From: Leptospira_A soteropolitanensis
Lineage (GTDB): Bacteria > Spirochaetota > Leptospiria > Leptospirales > Leptospiraceae
Assembly: GCF_026151335.1 (NCBI RefSeq)
Contig: NZ_JAMQPP010000002.1
DNA: 64,000 nt
Reading direction: 5' to 3' (one strand)
Position numbers and translations under genes: made by a program. Shown here piece after piece: positions 53,695 to 62,789 of this stretch. Each line of letters begins with the position of its first letter. Position 1 is the first letter of the stretch. A model generated the notes under the pieces. That model searched no databases and was not told the origin of the DNA. It saw only the letters and a program-made list of their open reading frames with translations.

Positions 53695-53774
53695 ATATAG
53701 GATAATCCGACTTCTTTAGGCGAGATGCACTGTCGGTACGATACTTGCATCTAAATCAGAAAGGTATCCTATAT
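53695..53774 (+). promoter_or_regulatory. Nested inverted-repeat leader overlapping a start codon
   Basis: Outer arms ATATAGGATA (53695-53704) and TATCCTATAT (53765-53774), perfect over 10 bases; the second arm contains the A and T of the ATG at 53773. Inside lies a second perfect pair, AGATGCA (53723-53729) and TGCATCT (53746-53752). CCGAC (53707) and GTCGG (53732) could pair instead of the inner stem. Consistent with a cis-acting RNA structure on initiation; no known riboswitch consensus is recognised. Confidence 0.45.
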
Positions 53775-55593
53775 GGTTGATTTCAAAGTTTCCAAACGAA
53801 TGCTCGTCAACTTCCGCGGACAAAACAAAGTCGTGGGAGGATTAACAGATAAAGATAAAATTGCGATCCTTCTCTACATTTCCAAAGAATTTGCTAATTT
53901 AGATAGAGAAGACCAACTCTTTTCCAAGGTCATCCTGATCTGTCAGGAAATTTTTGAGTCGGACAATACAACACTCCGACTCTGGGATGGGGAATATCTT
54001 GTTCCCGTCAAATTTGTCAAAGAAACAGAACCCCCTCGTAGAAATCTAAAAATGGGCGAAGGTTACTCGGGAACTGTTTTTGAAACAAAAGAACCGATTC
54101 TTGTTAACGATCTTTCTAGGTCAGCGCATTACTTTGATGAGGGGGAAACCACCAAATCAGTGATGTGTGTTCCTATCATGCAAAAAGAGGAAATCCTTGG
54201 AACCCTTGCTGTAGAAAGTGAACGTGAAAATTTTTATATTGTCGACGACTTGGAAATTTTAGAAGCCCTCACTTCTCAGTTGGCTCTAGCTCTTTATGGG
54301 GTTAGGCTTATTGAAGGACTTGTAACAGCAAGAGCGAGAGAGGCTGCCATTTTAAATCAATTAGAATGGGATTTAAAAATGGGTCGTAATGTCCAAAGCC
54401 AAATTCTCCCTCAGGACCTAAGTGCTTGGAACGGAATCTATTTTGCAAGCCATTATGAACCAATGGCAGAAGTGAGCGGTGATCTTGTTGATATTGTTAG
54501 ACAAGGCCATTCCTTAACTGCCATAAACATTGATGTTTCGGGACATGGAATTCCTGCAGCCCTCGTCACGATGGCTATTCACCACCAGTTCCGTAGGTCT
54601 GTTATGGCAGGTCTTGGGCTAACGGAAATTATGGAAGAACTGGGCGAAAAACTAAGAGAACAACTTCCAGAATCTACGTATTTTACTGCGTTTATGGTAC
54701 GGATTTTTAGTGATTATACGTTTGGTTATGTGAATGCAGGCCACCAACGAATGTTACACTATAAAGCGTCAGATGATACTTTCATTCAATATGATACAAA
54801 AGGCGTTCCACTTGGAATTCTTCCTGTAAGGAAAATTGATTATGAAGAAAAACAAGGCAAACTCGAACCAGGAGATTTTTTACTTTTAATCTCAGATGGA
54901 TTTAGTGAACAAAGAAACCATTTAAAAGATGAAGTGGGAGTAGACAGAATCCTTACTTGGTTACAGGACGAAAGAGAACGTCTGGTTATGGAAGGAAGGG
55001 GAAAGGTTGATCTTAAAAAATTAGCTAGTGCCTTTGTGGAACGTTTTAGGGCATACCAAGGAGATGTTCCAAATGGTGATGATTTGAGTTTTCTCTTTCT
55101 CTATTGTGGGGATTCAATTCCAGAAGCTTCGCATTACATACAAATGGCGAAACAATCCAATTCCAAAATGAAAATGGAAGAAGCTTATGCGCAAGCACTT
55201 AAAGCTTTCAGTATCGATTCTTCTTTAAAAGAAATTCTTGTCTTTTTAGGAAAAATGTATTATAGGGATGGAAAATATAACGAGGCCATTCGGTATTTAG
55301 AGGAATATTTAAGAACCTCAGGAGACAATACGGCAGCTTCCCATTTTATGATGGGACGTGCTTACTATAAAGCTGGAATGATTTCAGAAGCAAAACGAGC
55401 GTTAAAGATGGCTTTATCGAGTGATCATAGTTTTGCCAAAGCAAGTATACTCCTTGCACAATGTTATTTGAAAGAAAATGCGAAACCAAAAGCAATCAAA
55501 GTGTTGCAACAAGGCGTAAAAAATACACCTCAAAGTTTAGAGTTAAAAACTTCACTTTTAAGGTTAGAATCTCATTCGCAAAAAGTCGGTTAA
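53773..55593 (+). CDS. GAF-SpoIIE phosphatase-TPR signalling protein
   Basis: 606 residues: GAF domain (about 40-190, LLRL/VCVPIM core), PP2C/SpoIIE phosphatase (about 210-440, with IDVSGHGIPAA, ISDGFSEQ and GDDLSF; the first metal motif is SGDLVD instead of GGDxYD) and TPR repeats (about 455-600). Probably soluble and cytoplasmic. GAF binds a small ligand that may control phosphatase output; the TPR part would bind the target. AAAGG is 8 bases before the ATG. Followed after 9 bases by amt. Confidence 0.87.
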   Translation: MVDFKVSKRMLVNFRGQNKVVGGLTDKDKIAILLYISKEFANLDREDQLFSKVILICQEIFESDNTTLRLWDGEYLVPVKFVKETEPPRRNLKMGEGYSGTVFETKEPILVNDLSRSAHYFDEGETTKSVMCVPIMQKEEILGTLAVESERENFYIVDDLEILEALTSQLALALYGVRLIEGLVTARAREAAILNQLEWDLKMGRNVQSQILPQDLSAWNGIYFASHYEPMAEVSGDLVDIVRQGHSLTAINIDVSGHGIPAALVTMAIHHQFRRSVMAGLGLTEIMEELGEKLREQLPESTYFTAFMVRIFSDYTFGYVNAGHQRMLHYKASDDTFIQYDTKGVPLGILPVRKIDYEEKQGKLEPGDFLLLISDGFSEQRNHLKDEVGVDRILTWLQDERERLVMEGRGKVDLKKLASAFVERFRAYQGDVPNGDDLSFLFLYCGDSIPEASHYIQMAKQSNSKMKMEEAYAQALKAFSIDSSLKEILVFLGKMYYRDGKYNEAIRYLEEYLRTSGDNTAASHFMMGRAYYKAGMISEAKRALKMALSSDHSFAKASILLAQCYLKENAKPKAIKVLQQGVKNTPQSLELKTSLLRLESHSQKVG

Positions 55594-55602
55594 GGAAAGT
55601 TT

Positions 55603-57027
55603 ATGAAAAAGTTTGGAATATTTTTTAGTTTAACAATCGTTCTTTTGGGTTCAGCAATTGGAGCCGAAGAAGTGACAAAAGATGCAGAGAGTTTAGAAAC
55701 TCTAACCAAAGAAATGGCCAGTATCAAATCTTCTCTCGCTGAAACAAAACTTGCCCTAGAAACCACAAAACAAGAAGCCAACTGGGTCTGGACTTGTATT
55801 GCAGCGTTTCTTGTATTTTTTATGCAAGCAGGGTTTGCTTACGTGGAAGCCGGATTCACACGCGCAAAAAATGCAGTAAACATTCTTATGAAAAACTTCT
55901 CTGACTTAACCGTGGGGGCAATTGCCTATTGGGTGATTGGTTTTTCGATTATGTTTGGTCCCCAAGTTCTAACAGGATTTGGTGTAGGAGTCCCTTCTTT
56001 TGCAGAAAGTCTGATCAATACAGAAGATGGTAATATGGATCCTTCCAAATATACTTTCTTTATCTTTCAGATTGTTTTTGCTGCGACCGCAGCCACGATT
56101 GTCTCTGGGGCAATGGCAGAGAGGACTAAGTTTTCTGCGTATTTGGTTTTCTCCATCATCATCACTGCTTTTATTTATCCTATCTTTGGATCCTTTGCTT
56201 GGGGGAGTCTTCTTGGAATTTCCACTGGATTTTTAGAATCACTGGGACTTGGAGCTGGCGAAGGAGTGGGTTTTCATGATTTTGCTGGATCTACAGTGGT
56301 TCATAGTATTGGAGCTTGGGCAGGTCTTGCTGGAGCGATCGTTGTCGGTCCAAGGATGGGGAAATTCCAAACTGATGGGAGAGTGTATCCTATCCTTGGT
56401 CATAATATGTCTATGGCAGCTCTAGGAGTTTTTATCCTTTGGTTTGGATGGTTTGGATTTAACCCCGGTTCTACGACCTCTATAGAAGGTGGGAGCTTTG
56501 CAAGGATTGCTGTAGTGACTCATATGGCAGCATGCGCTGGGGCCATTGCAGCGATGATACTAACTTGGTTGTTATTTAAAAAACCGGAAATTGGATTAAC
56601 GCTCAACGGGGGACTGGCAGGTCTTGTGGCCATTACCGCTCCTTGTGACGTGGTAAGTATCACTGGGGCAGTTTGTATAGGTGCCGTTGCAGGAGTGCTT
56701 GTCATCGTTTCGGTTCTCTTTTTGGACAAAATCAAAATTGACGATCCAGTCGGAGCCGTTTCTGTTCACGGGGTCTGTGGAGCTTGGGGAACACTCGCTG
56801 TGGGTCTTTTTAGCTTGGAAACAGGACTTTTTTCTGGTGCAGGATTTGCACAATTTGCCGCACAGGCGATTGGTGTAGTGACAGCCTTTCTTTGGGCTTT
56901 TCCAACTAGTTTTGTTGCTTTCTATATCATCAAAAAAACCATCGGACTTCGGGTTTCCGAGGAAGAAGAATTGTTAGGTTTGGATATTTTAGAACACGGA
57001 AACGAAGCTTATCCCGTTTCCAAATAG
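55603..57027 (+). CDS. amt: Ammonium transporter with N-terminal extension
   Basis: 474 residues: signal-like start, a glutamate/lysine-rich segment (about 22-62) with heptad character, then eleven or so transmembrane helices. The pore histidines appear in STVVHSIGAWAG and AVSVHGVCGAWG, and GAMAERTKF is also diagnostic. Amt passes ammonium across the inner membrane and is usually gated by a PII protein, but no glnK is adjacent. Preceded by AAGGA, in one unit with the SpoIIE-TPR gene. Confidence 0.94.
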   Translation: MKKFGIFFSLTIVLLGSAIGAEEVTKDAESLETLTKEMASIKSSLAETKLALETTKQEANWVWTCIAAFLVFFMQAGFAYVEAGFTRAKNAVNILMKNFSDLTVGAIAYWVIGFSIMFGPQVLTGFGVGVPSFAESLINTEDGNMDPSKYTFFIFQIVFAATAATIVSGAMAERTKFSAYLVFSIIITAFIYPIFGSFAWGSLLGISTGFLESLGLGAGEGVGFHDFAGSTVVHSIGAWAGLAGAIVVGPRMGKFQTDGRVYPILGHNMSMAALGVFILWFGWFGFNPGSTTSIEGGSFARIAVVTHMAACAGAIAAMILTWLLFKKPEIGLTLNGGLAGLVAITAPCDVVSITGAVCIGAVAGVLVIVSVLFLDKIKIDDPVGAVSVHGVCGAWGTLAVGLFSLETGLFSGAGFAQFAAQAIGVVTAFLWAFPTSFVAFYIIKKTIGLRVSEEEELLGLDILEHGNEAYPVSK

Positions 57028-57034
57028 TCCTTGA

Positions 57035-57064
57035 CCCTAGGCTTTCTGTATGGGATGCCTAGGG
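57035..57064 (+). repeat. Hairpin between amt and the lipoprotein gene
   Basis: CCCTAGGC and GCCTAGGG arms (8 bases, 14-base loop) starting 7 bases after the amt stop and ending 1 base before the GTG of the next gene. No T-run follows, so it is not a classic terminator; it may limit translation of the next gene or mark an mRNA end. Confidence 0.5.
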
Positions 57065-57065
57065 T

Positions 57066-57704
57066 GTGTTCCGTTTTCCTTTATTACTCATATTATTTTT
57101 TGTAGGTTGTTTTGAATACGAAGAGACGATTCTCTTTCGTAAATTAAGTTCTGGTACTGTGGAGATTTCCTATACAGTACCTTTGAAAAAAGATTCAAAC
57201 GATTCGCTTATTAAATTTTTACCAACTTCTAAAGAAGAAATCATCTCCTCTGTCAAAAAAAAATCGAATCACAATCTGCAAGTTAGAGACTTTACGTTCA
57301 GAGAATTAGAAAAATCGGAAACTACCGATATGTATTTCAAACGCAAAGGAAAAGTGTCTTACAAACTCGATTTCGAGGATCCTATACATTTAGAAGGCGT
57401 ATTGATTGGAACTTTTTCTATCAAATCCAAACCTAGGTCACTTACCGTAAAACGAGATTTTCCTAACTTAACGGATAATGCCATTTTGGAGACAAGTGTT
57501 GGTGAGAAAAAAATTATTTCTGAAACTTCTAGGCTATTAAAGGAGGGGAAAATTCAGTTTAAAGTTTTATTTCCCAAGGATTCCGAATGTAGTTCTAACA
57601 GAGGTTTTATCGGACTTGGAAATTTGACTTACCAAATCCCTTTACCCGAAACTTTAGAGAATCCAGAATCTAAAACTTGGGAATATAAAATTCGTTTTTT
57701 CTAA
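57066..57704 (+). CDS. Putative lipoprotein of unknown function
   Basis: 212 residues from a GTG. The signal peptide ends in a lipobox-like FFVGC (cysteine near 15), so the protein is probably lipidated. The mature part alternates beta strands and charged loops (VEISYTVPLKKDSNDSL, KVSYKLDFEDPIHLEG) without a recognised domain. A hairpin lies directly upstream. Its end overlaps the convergent mqnA end by 4 bases. Confidence 0.65.
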   Translation: MFRFPLLLILFFVGCFEYEETILFRKLSSGTVEISYTVPLKKDSNDSLIKFLPTSKEEIISSVKKKSNHNLQVRDFTFRELEKSETTDMYFKRKGKVSYKLDFEDPIHLEGVLIGTFSIKSKPRSLTVKRDFPNLTDNAILETSVGEKKIISETSRLLKEGKIQFKVLFPKDSECSSNRGFIGLGNLTYQIPLPETLENPESKTWEYKIRFF

Positions 57705-58447
57705 ACGAGTTTTAATTCTTTCGCAGTTTTAATAAACAAATCAAAACCATCGAGATTTTTCTGTTCTGGAATATAATGTAATTCTTGTTTGAGGTAGCGG
57801 TCAGTAATGGCGATAGGAAGTCTTTTTTCTTCCTTGATGATAGAATCTAACTCCTTTAGGCCATATTCTAGAGCTGTTAAAAAAAGACGATCATCCCAAA
57901 CCTTACCTTTAGGAAAGGCCCAAAAAGCAAAACAGAAATACAATCCAGTGGACTGGTTCCACCATTCGGCAAGATCGATCACTTGGTAACCGGGAACTGG
58001 CGTTTGTAATAAGGCATGATCCCCAAACAAAAGATGAGATCCTTTTCCCTTGTTCATCATTTGAGATATTTCTGCGGCTTGCGTGGGAATGACTTCTACT
58101 AGTTTCCCAAACTCCCGATAAAGCAGACACTGTAAAAGAGCGACACTCGACCTAGAGCCCTTGTCCGTATACACCACCTTAGGTAGACCTGATTCCGATT
58201 CATGCCGAAAAAATAGAACCGACCGAACCACATCTCTGGCACATACACCCACAATTTTTGTAAAATCTAAACTTTCACGATTTCTCACACATTCTACAGA
58301 AGAAACAAGGGCACAGTCTAACTCACCTTGTTTGAGAAGTTCGATGAGAACACTAGGATTTTCATAAACCGGTGTATATCCGGAAGTTCGTTCAAAATAA
58401 AGGGTGAGGGGGCGGGCATTCAGGTGTTTTACGATGCCTATTTTCAT
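57701..58447 (-). CDS. mqnA: Chorismate dehydratase MqnA
   Basis: 248 residues with a periplasmic-binding-protein-type fold as in MqnA/MqnD: IGIVKHLNARPLTLYF, ELDCALVSSVECV, VYTDKGSRSSVALL and GLYFCFAFWAFPKG. MqnA dehydrates chorismate to 3-enolpyruvyl-benzoate, opening the futalosine route to menaquinone; mqnC lies 35 kb away. It could be MqnD by fold alone, but the opening motif favours MqnA. GAAGAG lies 10 bases before the ATG. Confidence 0.85.
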   Translation of the reverse strand: MKIGIVKHLNARPLTLYFERTSGYTPVYENPSVLIELLKQGELDCALVSSVECVRNRESLDFTKIVGVCARDVVRSVLFFRHESESGLPKVVYTDKGSRSSVALLQCLLYREFGKLVEVIPTQAAEISQMMNKGKGSHLLFGDHALLQTPVPGYQVIDLAEWWNQSTGLYFCFAFWAFPKGKVWDDRLFLTALEYGLKELDSIIKEEKRLPIAITDRYLKQELHYIPEQKNLDGFDLFIKTAKELKLV

Positions 58448-58518
58448 TATATAAATTCTCTTCTAAAAAACAACTTGTCAGAACGGGAAAAGAGTGTCGA
58501 ATCACTTACGAGGGAAAA

Positions 58519-59376
58519 TTGGACTTTCGAACATCTTTAAACACAATCGGCGATGCCGAATTTGAATTCATTAAAAATTTAGTGTACAAACAAGCGGGTA
58601 TTTTTTTAGCACCGCATAAAAAAATCATGGTCCAGTCCAGACTTAATGCGAGACTCCGTACTTTAGGAATCACTAGTTTTGAAAACTATGTTGCTAAATT
58701 AAAATTGGATCCAAAGTTTGCGACCGATGAAATGCAAGAACTCATTAATCGCATAACAACAAACAAAACTGACTTTTTTCGTGAAAACCATCACTTTGAA
58801 TTTTTAAAAAACCAATACTTTCCCGCATTAGAGCAAGCAGCGGCAAACGGTGGTCAAAAAAACCTTCGTATTTGGTGTTCCGCTTCTTCCACGGGAGAGG
58901 AACCGTATTCGATTGCCATAACTGTATATGATTACTTTCAAACAAAACCCGGTTGGAATTGTAAGATCTATGCCTCAGACATCGATACGCAAGTCATTGC
59001 TACTGCTAAAAAGGGTGTGTATCGGGATGAACGATTGGAACCAGTTTCTGACGCTCTAAAGGCGAAACATTTTATAAAAACTGTGGAGAAAGATATTGTT
59101 TATTATGAAGCAAAACCTCACCTAAAAGCTCTCATTGACTTTAGGCAAATCAATCTCTTACACTTTCCCTTTCCCATTTCTGAGAAATTGGATTTGATCT
59201 TTTGTAGAAACGTAGTTATTTATTTTGATAAACCAACACAGAAAACCCTGTTTCAAAATTTTGAACTCAGTTTGAAACCGAAAGGTTACCTAATCCTCGG
59301 TCACTCAGAAACCATGTTTGGAATTTCGGATAGTTTTAAATTTTTAGGGCACACAATTTACCAAAAGAAGGACTAA
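58519..59376 (+). CDS. cheR: Chemotaxis methyltransferase CheR
   Basis: 285 residues: N-terminal helical domain (about 10-85) then SAM-binding methyltransferase with WCSASSTGEEPYSIA, ASDIDTQVIATAK, LIFCRNVVIYFD and LGHSET. CheR methylates glutamates of chemoreceptors. The last codons and stop form one arm of a terminator. No other chemotaxis gene is adjacent. TTG start with AGGGA close upstream. Confidence 0.92.
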   Translation: MDFRTSLNTIGDAEFEFIKNLVYKQAGIFLAPHKKIMVQSRLNARLRTLGITSFENYVAKLKLDPKFATDEMQELINRITTNKTDFFRENHHFEFLKNQYFPALEQAAANGGQKNLRIWCSASSTGEEPYSIAITVYDYFQTKPGWNCKIYASDIDTQVIATAKKGVYRDERLEPVSDALKAKHFIKTVEKDIVYYEAKPHLKALIDFRQINLLHFPFPISEKLDLIFCRNVVIYFDKPTQKTLFQNFELSLKPKGYLILGHSETMFGISDSFKFLGHTIYQKKD

Positions 59377-59394
59377 GAATTTTAGTCTTCTTTT
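59363..59394. terminator. Bidirectional terminator formed by the ends of cheR and the HIT gene
   Basis: AAAAGAAGGACTAA pairs with TTAGTCTTCTTTT over 13 bases with one bulged G and a 5-base loop. The stop codons of both convergent genes lie inside the arms; both strands end in a CTTTT tract. Confidence 0.75.
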
Positions 59395-59894
59395 GCCCAA
59401 AGTTTTTTTAAATCATCCCACATTTGGTAAGGTTCATAGATGACAATTCTAGTATTGGAAAGAACATCTAAAAAGCCTGCTTCATTTGGAAATCTAGGCA
59501 CAATGTGTTCGTGAATGTGGGGAATAGAACCTCCACTATTTTTCCCTAGGTTGTAACCAATATTGAATCCTTGGACTTTCCACTGTTTCTCTAAGATTCT
59601 CATCGTTTTCTGTGTCAAACGGTGGATGTCTAATGCTTCTTCTTCAGTGAGTTCTAAGTAATGGATGATATGACGTTTGGGAAAGATGATGATATGGCCC
59701 GGATTATAAGGAAAAAGATTCACCGAAACGATCGAAAGTTCCGTTTCTGCGATGGTCAGGTTTGGCACAATTTCGTTTTTGTCTCGAACCCCGCAGAGAA
59801 TGCAGTCTACATTGGGTCTATCCCCTTTGGCATAACCCAATTTTCCTATGCTGAACAGGTTTTTTCGCAGCGAATGTTCTTCATAGGAACTCAT
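59382..59894 (-). CDS. HIT family nucleotide-binding hydrolase
   Basis: About 170 residues from the ATG at 59894 (GGGGAG upstream; a TTG at 59945 is also in frame). HIT motif SIPHIHEHIVPR holds the histidine triad. The N-terminal VDCILCGVRDKN and a PGHIIIFPKRHI strand match the galT/AP4A-type branch. Members act on dinucleoside polyphosphates or nucleotide-linked compounds; the substrate here is not known. Confidence 0.88.
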   Translation of the reverse strand: MSSYEEHSLRKNLFSIGKLGYAKGDRPNVDCILCGVRDKNEIVPNLTIAETELSIVSVNLFPYNPGHIIIFPKRHIIHYLELTEEEALDIHRLTQKTMRILEKQWKVQGFNIGYNLGKNSGGSIPHIHEHIVPRFPNEAGFLDVLSNTRIVIYEPYQMWDDLKKLWAKED

Positions 59895-59966
59895 TTGTAC
59901 TTTCAATCTCCCCAAAGGATTAAAGGATTGCAAGGATTTTGACAAGTATACATTAAGAAAGTAACA

Positions 59967-60911
59967 GTGTCAGAATCTCCTCATATCCCCGTACTTCCCA
60001 AAGAAGTGATCGAATTACTCCAAAAAACAGAAAATACGGAACCCTTGTGGTTTCTTGATGGAACTGCAGGGGAAGGTGGACACTCCAAACTCATTTTGCA
60101 AACCTTTCCAAAGGCGAAGCTCATCCTTATCGATCGTGATGCCGTCATGTTAGAACGGGCAAAAAAAGAAATCGTCTCAGTGATTGGATCTCTTGATCGA
60201 GTGCACCCATTTCAAATGAACTTTTCTGAAGTGGACCAGGACATTTTGGATTCGGTCGGTTGTCCTGGGCTTGATGGAGCTCTGGTGGATTTAGGTGTTT
60301 CATTGTTTCACTTCCTACATTCTGGCAGAGGGTTTACTTTTAAAAATGATGAACCTTTGGATATGCGACTAGAGCCACAAGTGGGGAGAAAAACTGCTGC
60401 CGATGTAGTGAACTATAGTACAGTCCTGCATTTAAAAAAAGTGTTTTGGGACTATGGGGAAGAACGTTGGGCCTTGAAAATTGCAAATAACATAGTGCAG
60501 GCGAGGCATAAAAAGAAATTTGAGACTAATACTGATTTAGTCAAACTGGTTGAGGCTTCTATTCCAAGAAAGTTTTGGCCTAAAGAAACACATCCAGCTA
60601 CAAGAATTTTCCAAGCACTACGAATTGAGGTCAACGAAGAACTAATACATGCAGAAAAGGGAATTAGAGTTCTTGCAGATTTGTTAAGAATTGGAGGAGT
60701 TCTTAGTTGTATCTCCTTTCATTCCTTAGAAGATAGAATTGTAAAATGGACTTTCCGCGACCTAAAGGCCACCGAACATTTTGAAATTTTAACTAAAAAA
60801 CCCATTCTACCAACAGACACAGAAATACGAGAAAACAGGGCATCCAGGTCTGCAAAATTAAGAGGGATCCAAAAGATAAATCCGATATTAAATAAGAGAT
60901 GGGAAAGGTGA
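59967..60911 (+). CDS. rsmH: 16S rRNA (cytosine1402-N4)-methyltransferase RsmH
   Basis: 314 residues from a GTG. SAM site LDGTAGEGGHSKL, then LVDLGVSLFHFLHSGRGFTF, AARIFQALRIEVNEEL-type THPATRIFQALR and SFHSLEDRIVKWTFR. It methylates C1402 of 16S rRNA and conventionally begins the division and cell-wall cluster. mraZ is not present upstream. It overlaps ftsL by 13 bases. Confidence 0.95.
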   Translation: MSESPHIPVLPKEVIELLQKTENTEPLWFLDGTAGEGGHSKLILQTFPKAKLILIDRDAVMLERAKKEIVSVIGSLDRVHPFQMNFSEVDQDILDSVGCPGLDGALVDLGVSLFHFLHSGRGFTFKNDEPLDMRLEPQVGRKTAADVVNYSTVLHLKKVFWDYGEERWALKIANNIVQARHKKKFETNTDLVKLVEASIPRKFWPKETHPATRIFQALRIEVNEELIHAEKGIRVLADLLRIGGVLSCISFHSLEDRIVKWTFRDLKATEHFEILTKKPILPTDTEIRENRASRSAKLRGIQKINPILNKRWER

Positions 60912-61255
60912 AAGAAAAAATCAAAAACTTGCCAGAATTGGTTTTAGGTTTTCTCTCACCGTTAAAACCCTTGGTAGTTTTATTTCCTTTGTTTGCTTTT
61001 TTTTATTCGATTGTTTGGCAAGGACTCACAAAAGCAAGACTCACAAGACAAATTCACGAAAGAACCGCCACGAAAGAAGAACTCAAACGCAAAAATGATG
61101 AATTAAAAATCGGTATCGTCACTTACACATCTGCAGAACGAATTGAAACTCTCTACCGAAGAACCTACCAGTTTTTGCCCATTAGCTTGGGCAATCGAAC
61201 CGTCACCATAGAGCTCCCGCCCATCCCCGAAAAGGGACTTAGAGAAGAAGAATGA
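60899..61255 (+). CDS. ftsL: FtsL-like cell division protein
   Basis: 118 residues: short cytoplasmic part, one transmembrane helix (about 24-46) and a coiled-coil region (about 50-80). Size, topology and position between rsmH and murE identify it; the sequence of FtsL is little conserved. It would form a complex with FtsB and FtsQ at the septum. ATG lies inside the rsmH end and its stop overlaps the murE start (ATGA). Confidence 0.75.
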   Translation: MGKVKEKIKNLPELVLGFLSPLKPLVVLFPLFAFFYSIVWQGLTKARLTRQIHERTATKEELKRKNDELKIGIVTYTSAERIETLYRRTYQFLPISLGNRTVTIELPPIPEKGLREEE

Positions 61256-62772
61256 AACTATCAGAAATTTTAAAACGGATTCCCGACCTAAAACAAATCA
61301 AAGGCGAAAATTCTTTGGAAGTGGATTATATTTGGGGTGATAGTCGAAAACTAAAACCAAATGACATCTTTGTTCTTCCTGAAGATACAAACGAAAATCA
61401 GGAACTCTTTCTTAAAATGGCAGTGGATCTTGGGTCCAAGGTCGTCCTTGTTTCCAAACGGAATTTGAAATTAAAGGGTTTGGAGTTATTTTCTGCCATC
61501 TTGGAATCAGAAGATTCGGTGGGTGAAGCACATGGAAAAATTGCCTGTTTTCTTGCAGGTAATCCCGCAAAAAAAATGAAACTTGTGGCAATAACCGGAA
61601 CCAACGGAAAAACCTCGTTAACCTTTATCCTTTTTCACCTAGCAAGAAAAGTGGGGAAGAATGCTGCTCTCATAGGAACAGTTCAAATTCAAATCATGGA
61701 CCGAGTTTTAGAATCGGGATATACAACTCCGGATGCTTCTTCACTTAACCTCTTACTCAAACAAATGTTAGAGGAAGGAATTGAATATGTATTTATGGAA
61801 ATGAGCAGTCATGGATTGAAATTGGGAAGAGTGGCTGGTCTTGAAATTACTTGCGCAGGATTTACAAACCTGACCCAAGACCATTTAGATTTTCATCCGA
61901 GTATGGAAGATTACTTTGAAAGTAAATTTAAAATCTTTCAACTTTTGGAGCAGTCCTCAGTAAAAAATAAATTTGGCCTTGTTGCCGGTGATGTTTCTTA
62001 CGGGAATACAATGATAAAACGTATTGCCGAGGCAAAATTAAAATCGCCGATTTATATATTGGGGAAATCTGGGGAGTTCAATTATACCAATACAAAACTT
62101 TCTTTATTAGGTAGTGAATACAGGTTCCATAAAAAAGCAAAAAATCTCCCTTTTGTTGAAGTAAGAAGTATCAAAACTAATTTACTCGGCAACTTTAATG
62201 TTTTTAACACATCCTTTGCACTGGCCATTGCCTACGAATTGGGTTTTCCTTGGGAGGAAGTCATTTCCTGTTTAGAAAATATTCCTACAGTACCCGGTCG
62301 CTTTCAAGTGGTACCTTTTCCCGATAAATCAAGGATTGCCGTTGTCGATTATGCTCATACACCCGATGCATTAGAGAATATCTTAAAGAGTTGTGTGGAA
62401 ATTGTTCCCAAACAAATTATCTGTTTGTTTGGTTGTGGAGGAGACAGGGACCGCACCAAACGACCGCAAATGGCAAGGATTGCAGAAAACTTAGCTGATC
62501 TTGTCATTCTAACCTCAGACAATCCAAGAACAGAATCATCAGAAGCCATTTTAGATGAAATTGAATCCGGTTTTTCACGAGGATTTCAAAGGTATGAAAA
62601 AATAACCGACCGAAGGGTAGCCATACAAAGGGCGGTCGGATTATTGGAACGTGATGGGATTTTAGTAGTCGCAGGCAAAGGCCATGAAACGTACCAAATC
62701 ATAGGAAAAGAAAAAACAAAATTTGTAGATTTTGAAGAGATAGAGAATGCTTTTCAGAATCTAGGACTTTAG
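61252..62772 (+). CDS. murE: UDP-MurNAc-tripeptide synthetase MurE (meso-DAP type)
   Basis: 506 residues of Mur ligase: ITGTNGKTS P-loop, MEMSSHGL, YAHTPDALENIL and FGCGGDRDRTKRP. DNPRTE (aspartate near 423) is the motif that in E. coli MurE selects meso-diaminopimelate. It adds the third residue to UDP-MurNAc-L-Ala-D-Glu. Overlaps ftsL by 4 bases; ftsI, normally between them, is absent. Confidence 0.95.
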   Translation: MKLSEILKRIPDLKQIKGENSLEVDYIWGDSRKLKPNDIFVLPEDTNENQELFLKMAVDLGSKVVLVSKRNLKLKGLELFSAILESEDSVGEAHGKIACFLAGNPAKKMKLVAITGTNGKTSLTFILFHLARKVGKNAALIGTVQIQIMDRVLESGYTTPDASSLNLLLKQMLEEGIEYVFMEMSSHGLKLGRVAGLEITCAGFTNLTQDHLDFHPSMEDYFESKFKIFQLLEQSSVKNKFGLVAGDVSYGNTMIKRIAEAKLKSPIYILGKSGEFNYTNTKLSLLGSEYRFHKKAKNLPFVEVRSIKTNLLGNFNVFNTSFALAIAYELGFPWEEVISCLENIPTVPGRFQVVPFPDKSRIAVVDYAHTPDALENILKSCVEIVPKQIICLFGCGGDRDRTKRPQMARIAENLADLVILTSDNPRTESSEAILDEIESGFSRGFQRYEKITDRRVAIQRAVGLLERDGILVVAGKGHETYQIIGKEKTKFVDFEEIENAFQNLGL

Positions 62773-62789
62773 TCGATAGGGGAAATAAA

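Noticed and set aside
58443..58452. TATAAT on the minus strand at the mqnA start
   Set aside because: It overlaps the ATG itself, so transcription would begin inside the gene; MqnA proteins need this N-terminus, so it is not the mqnA promoter.
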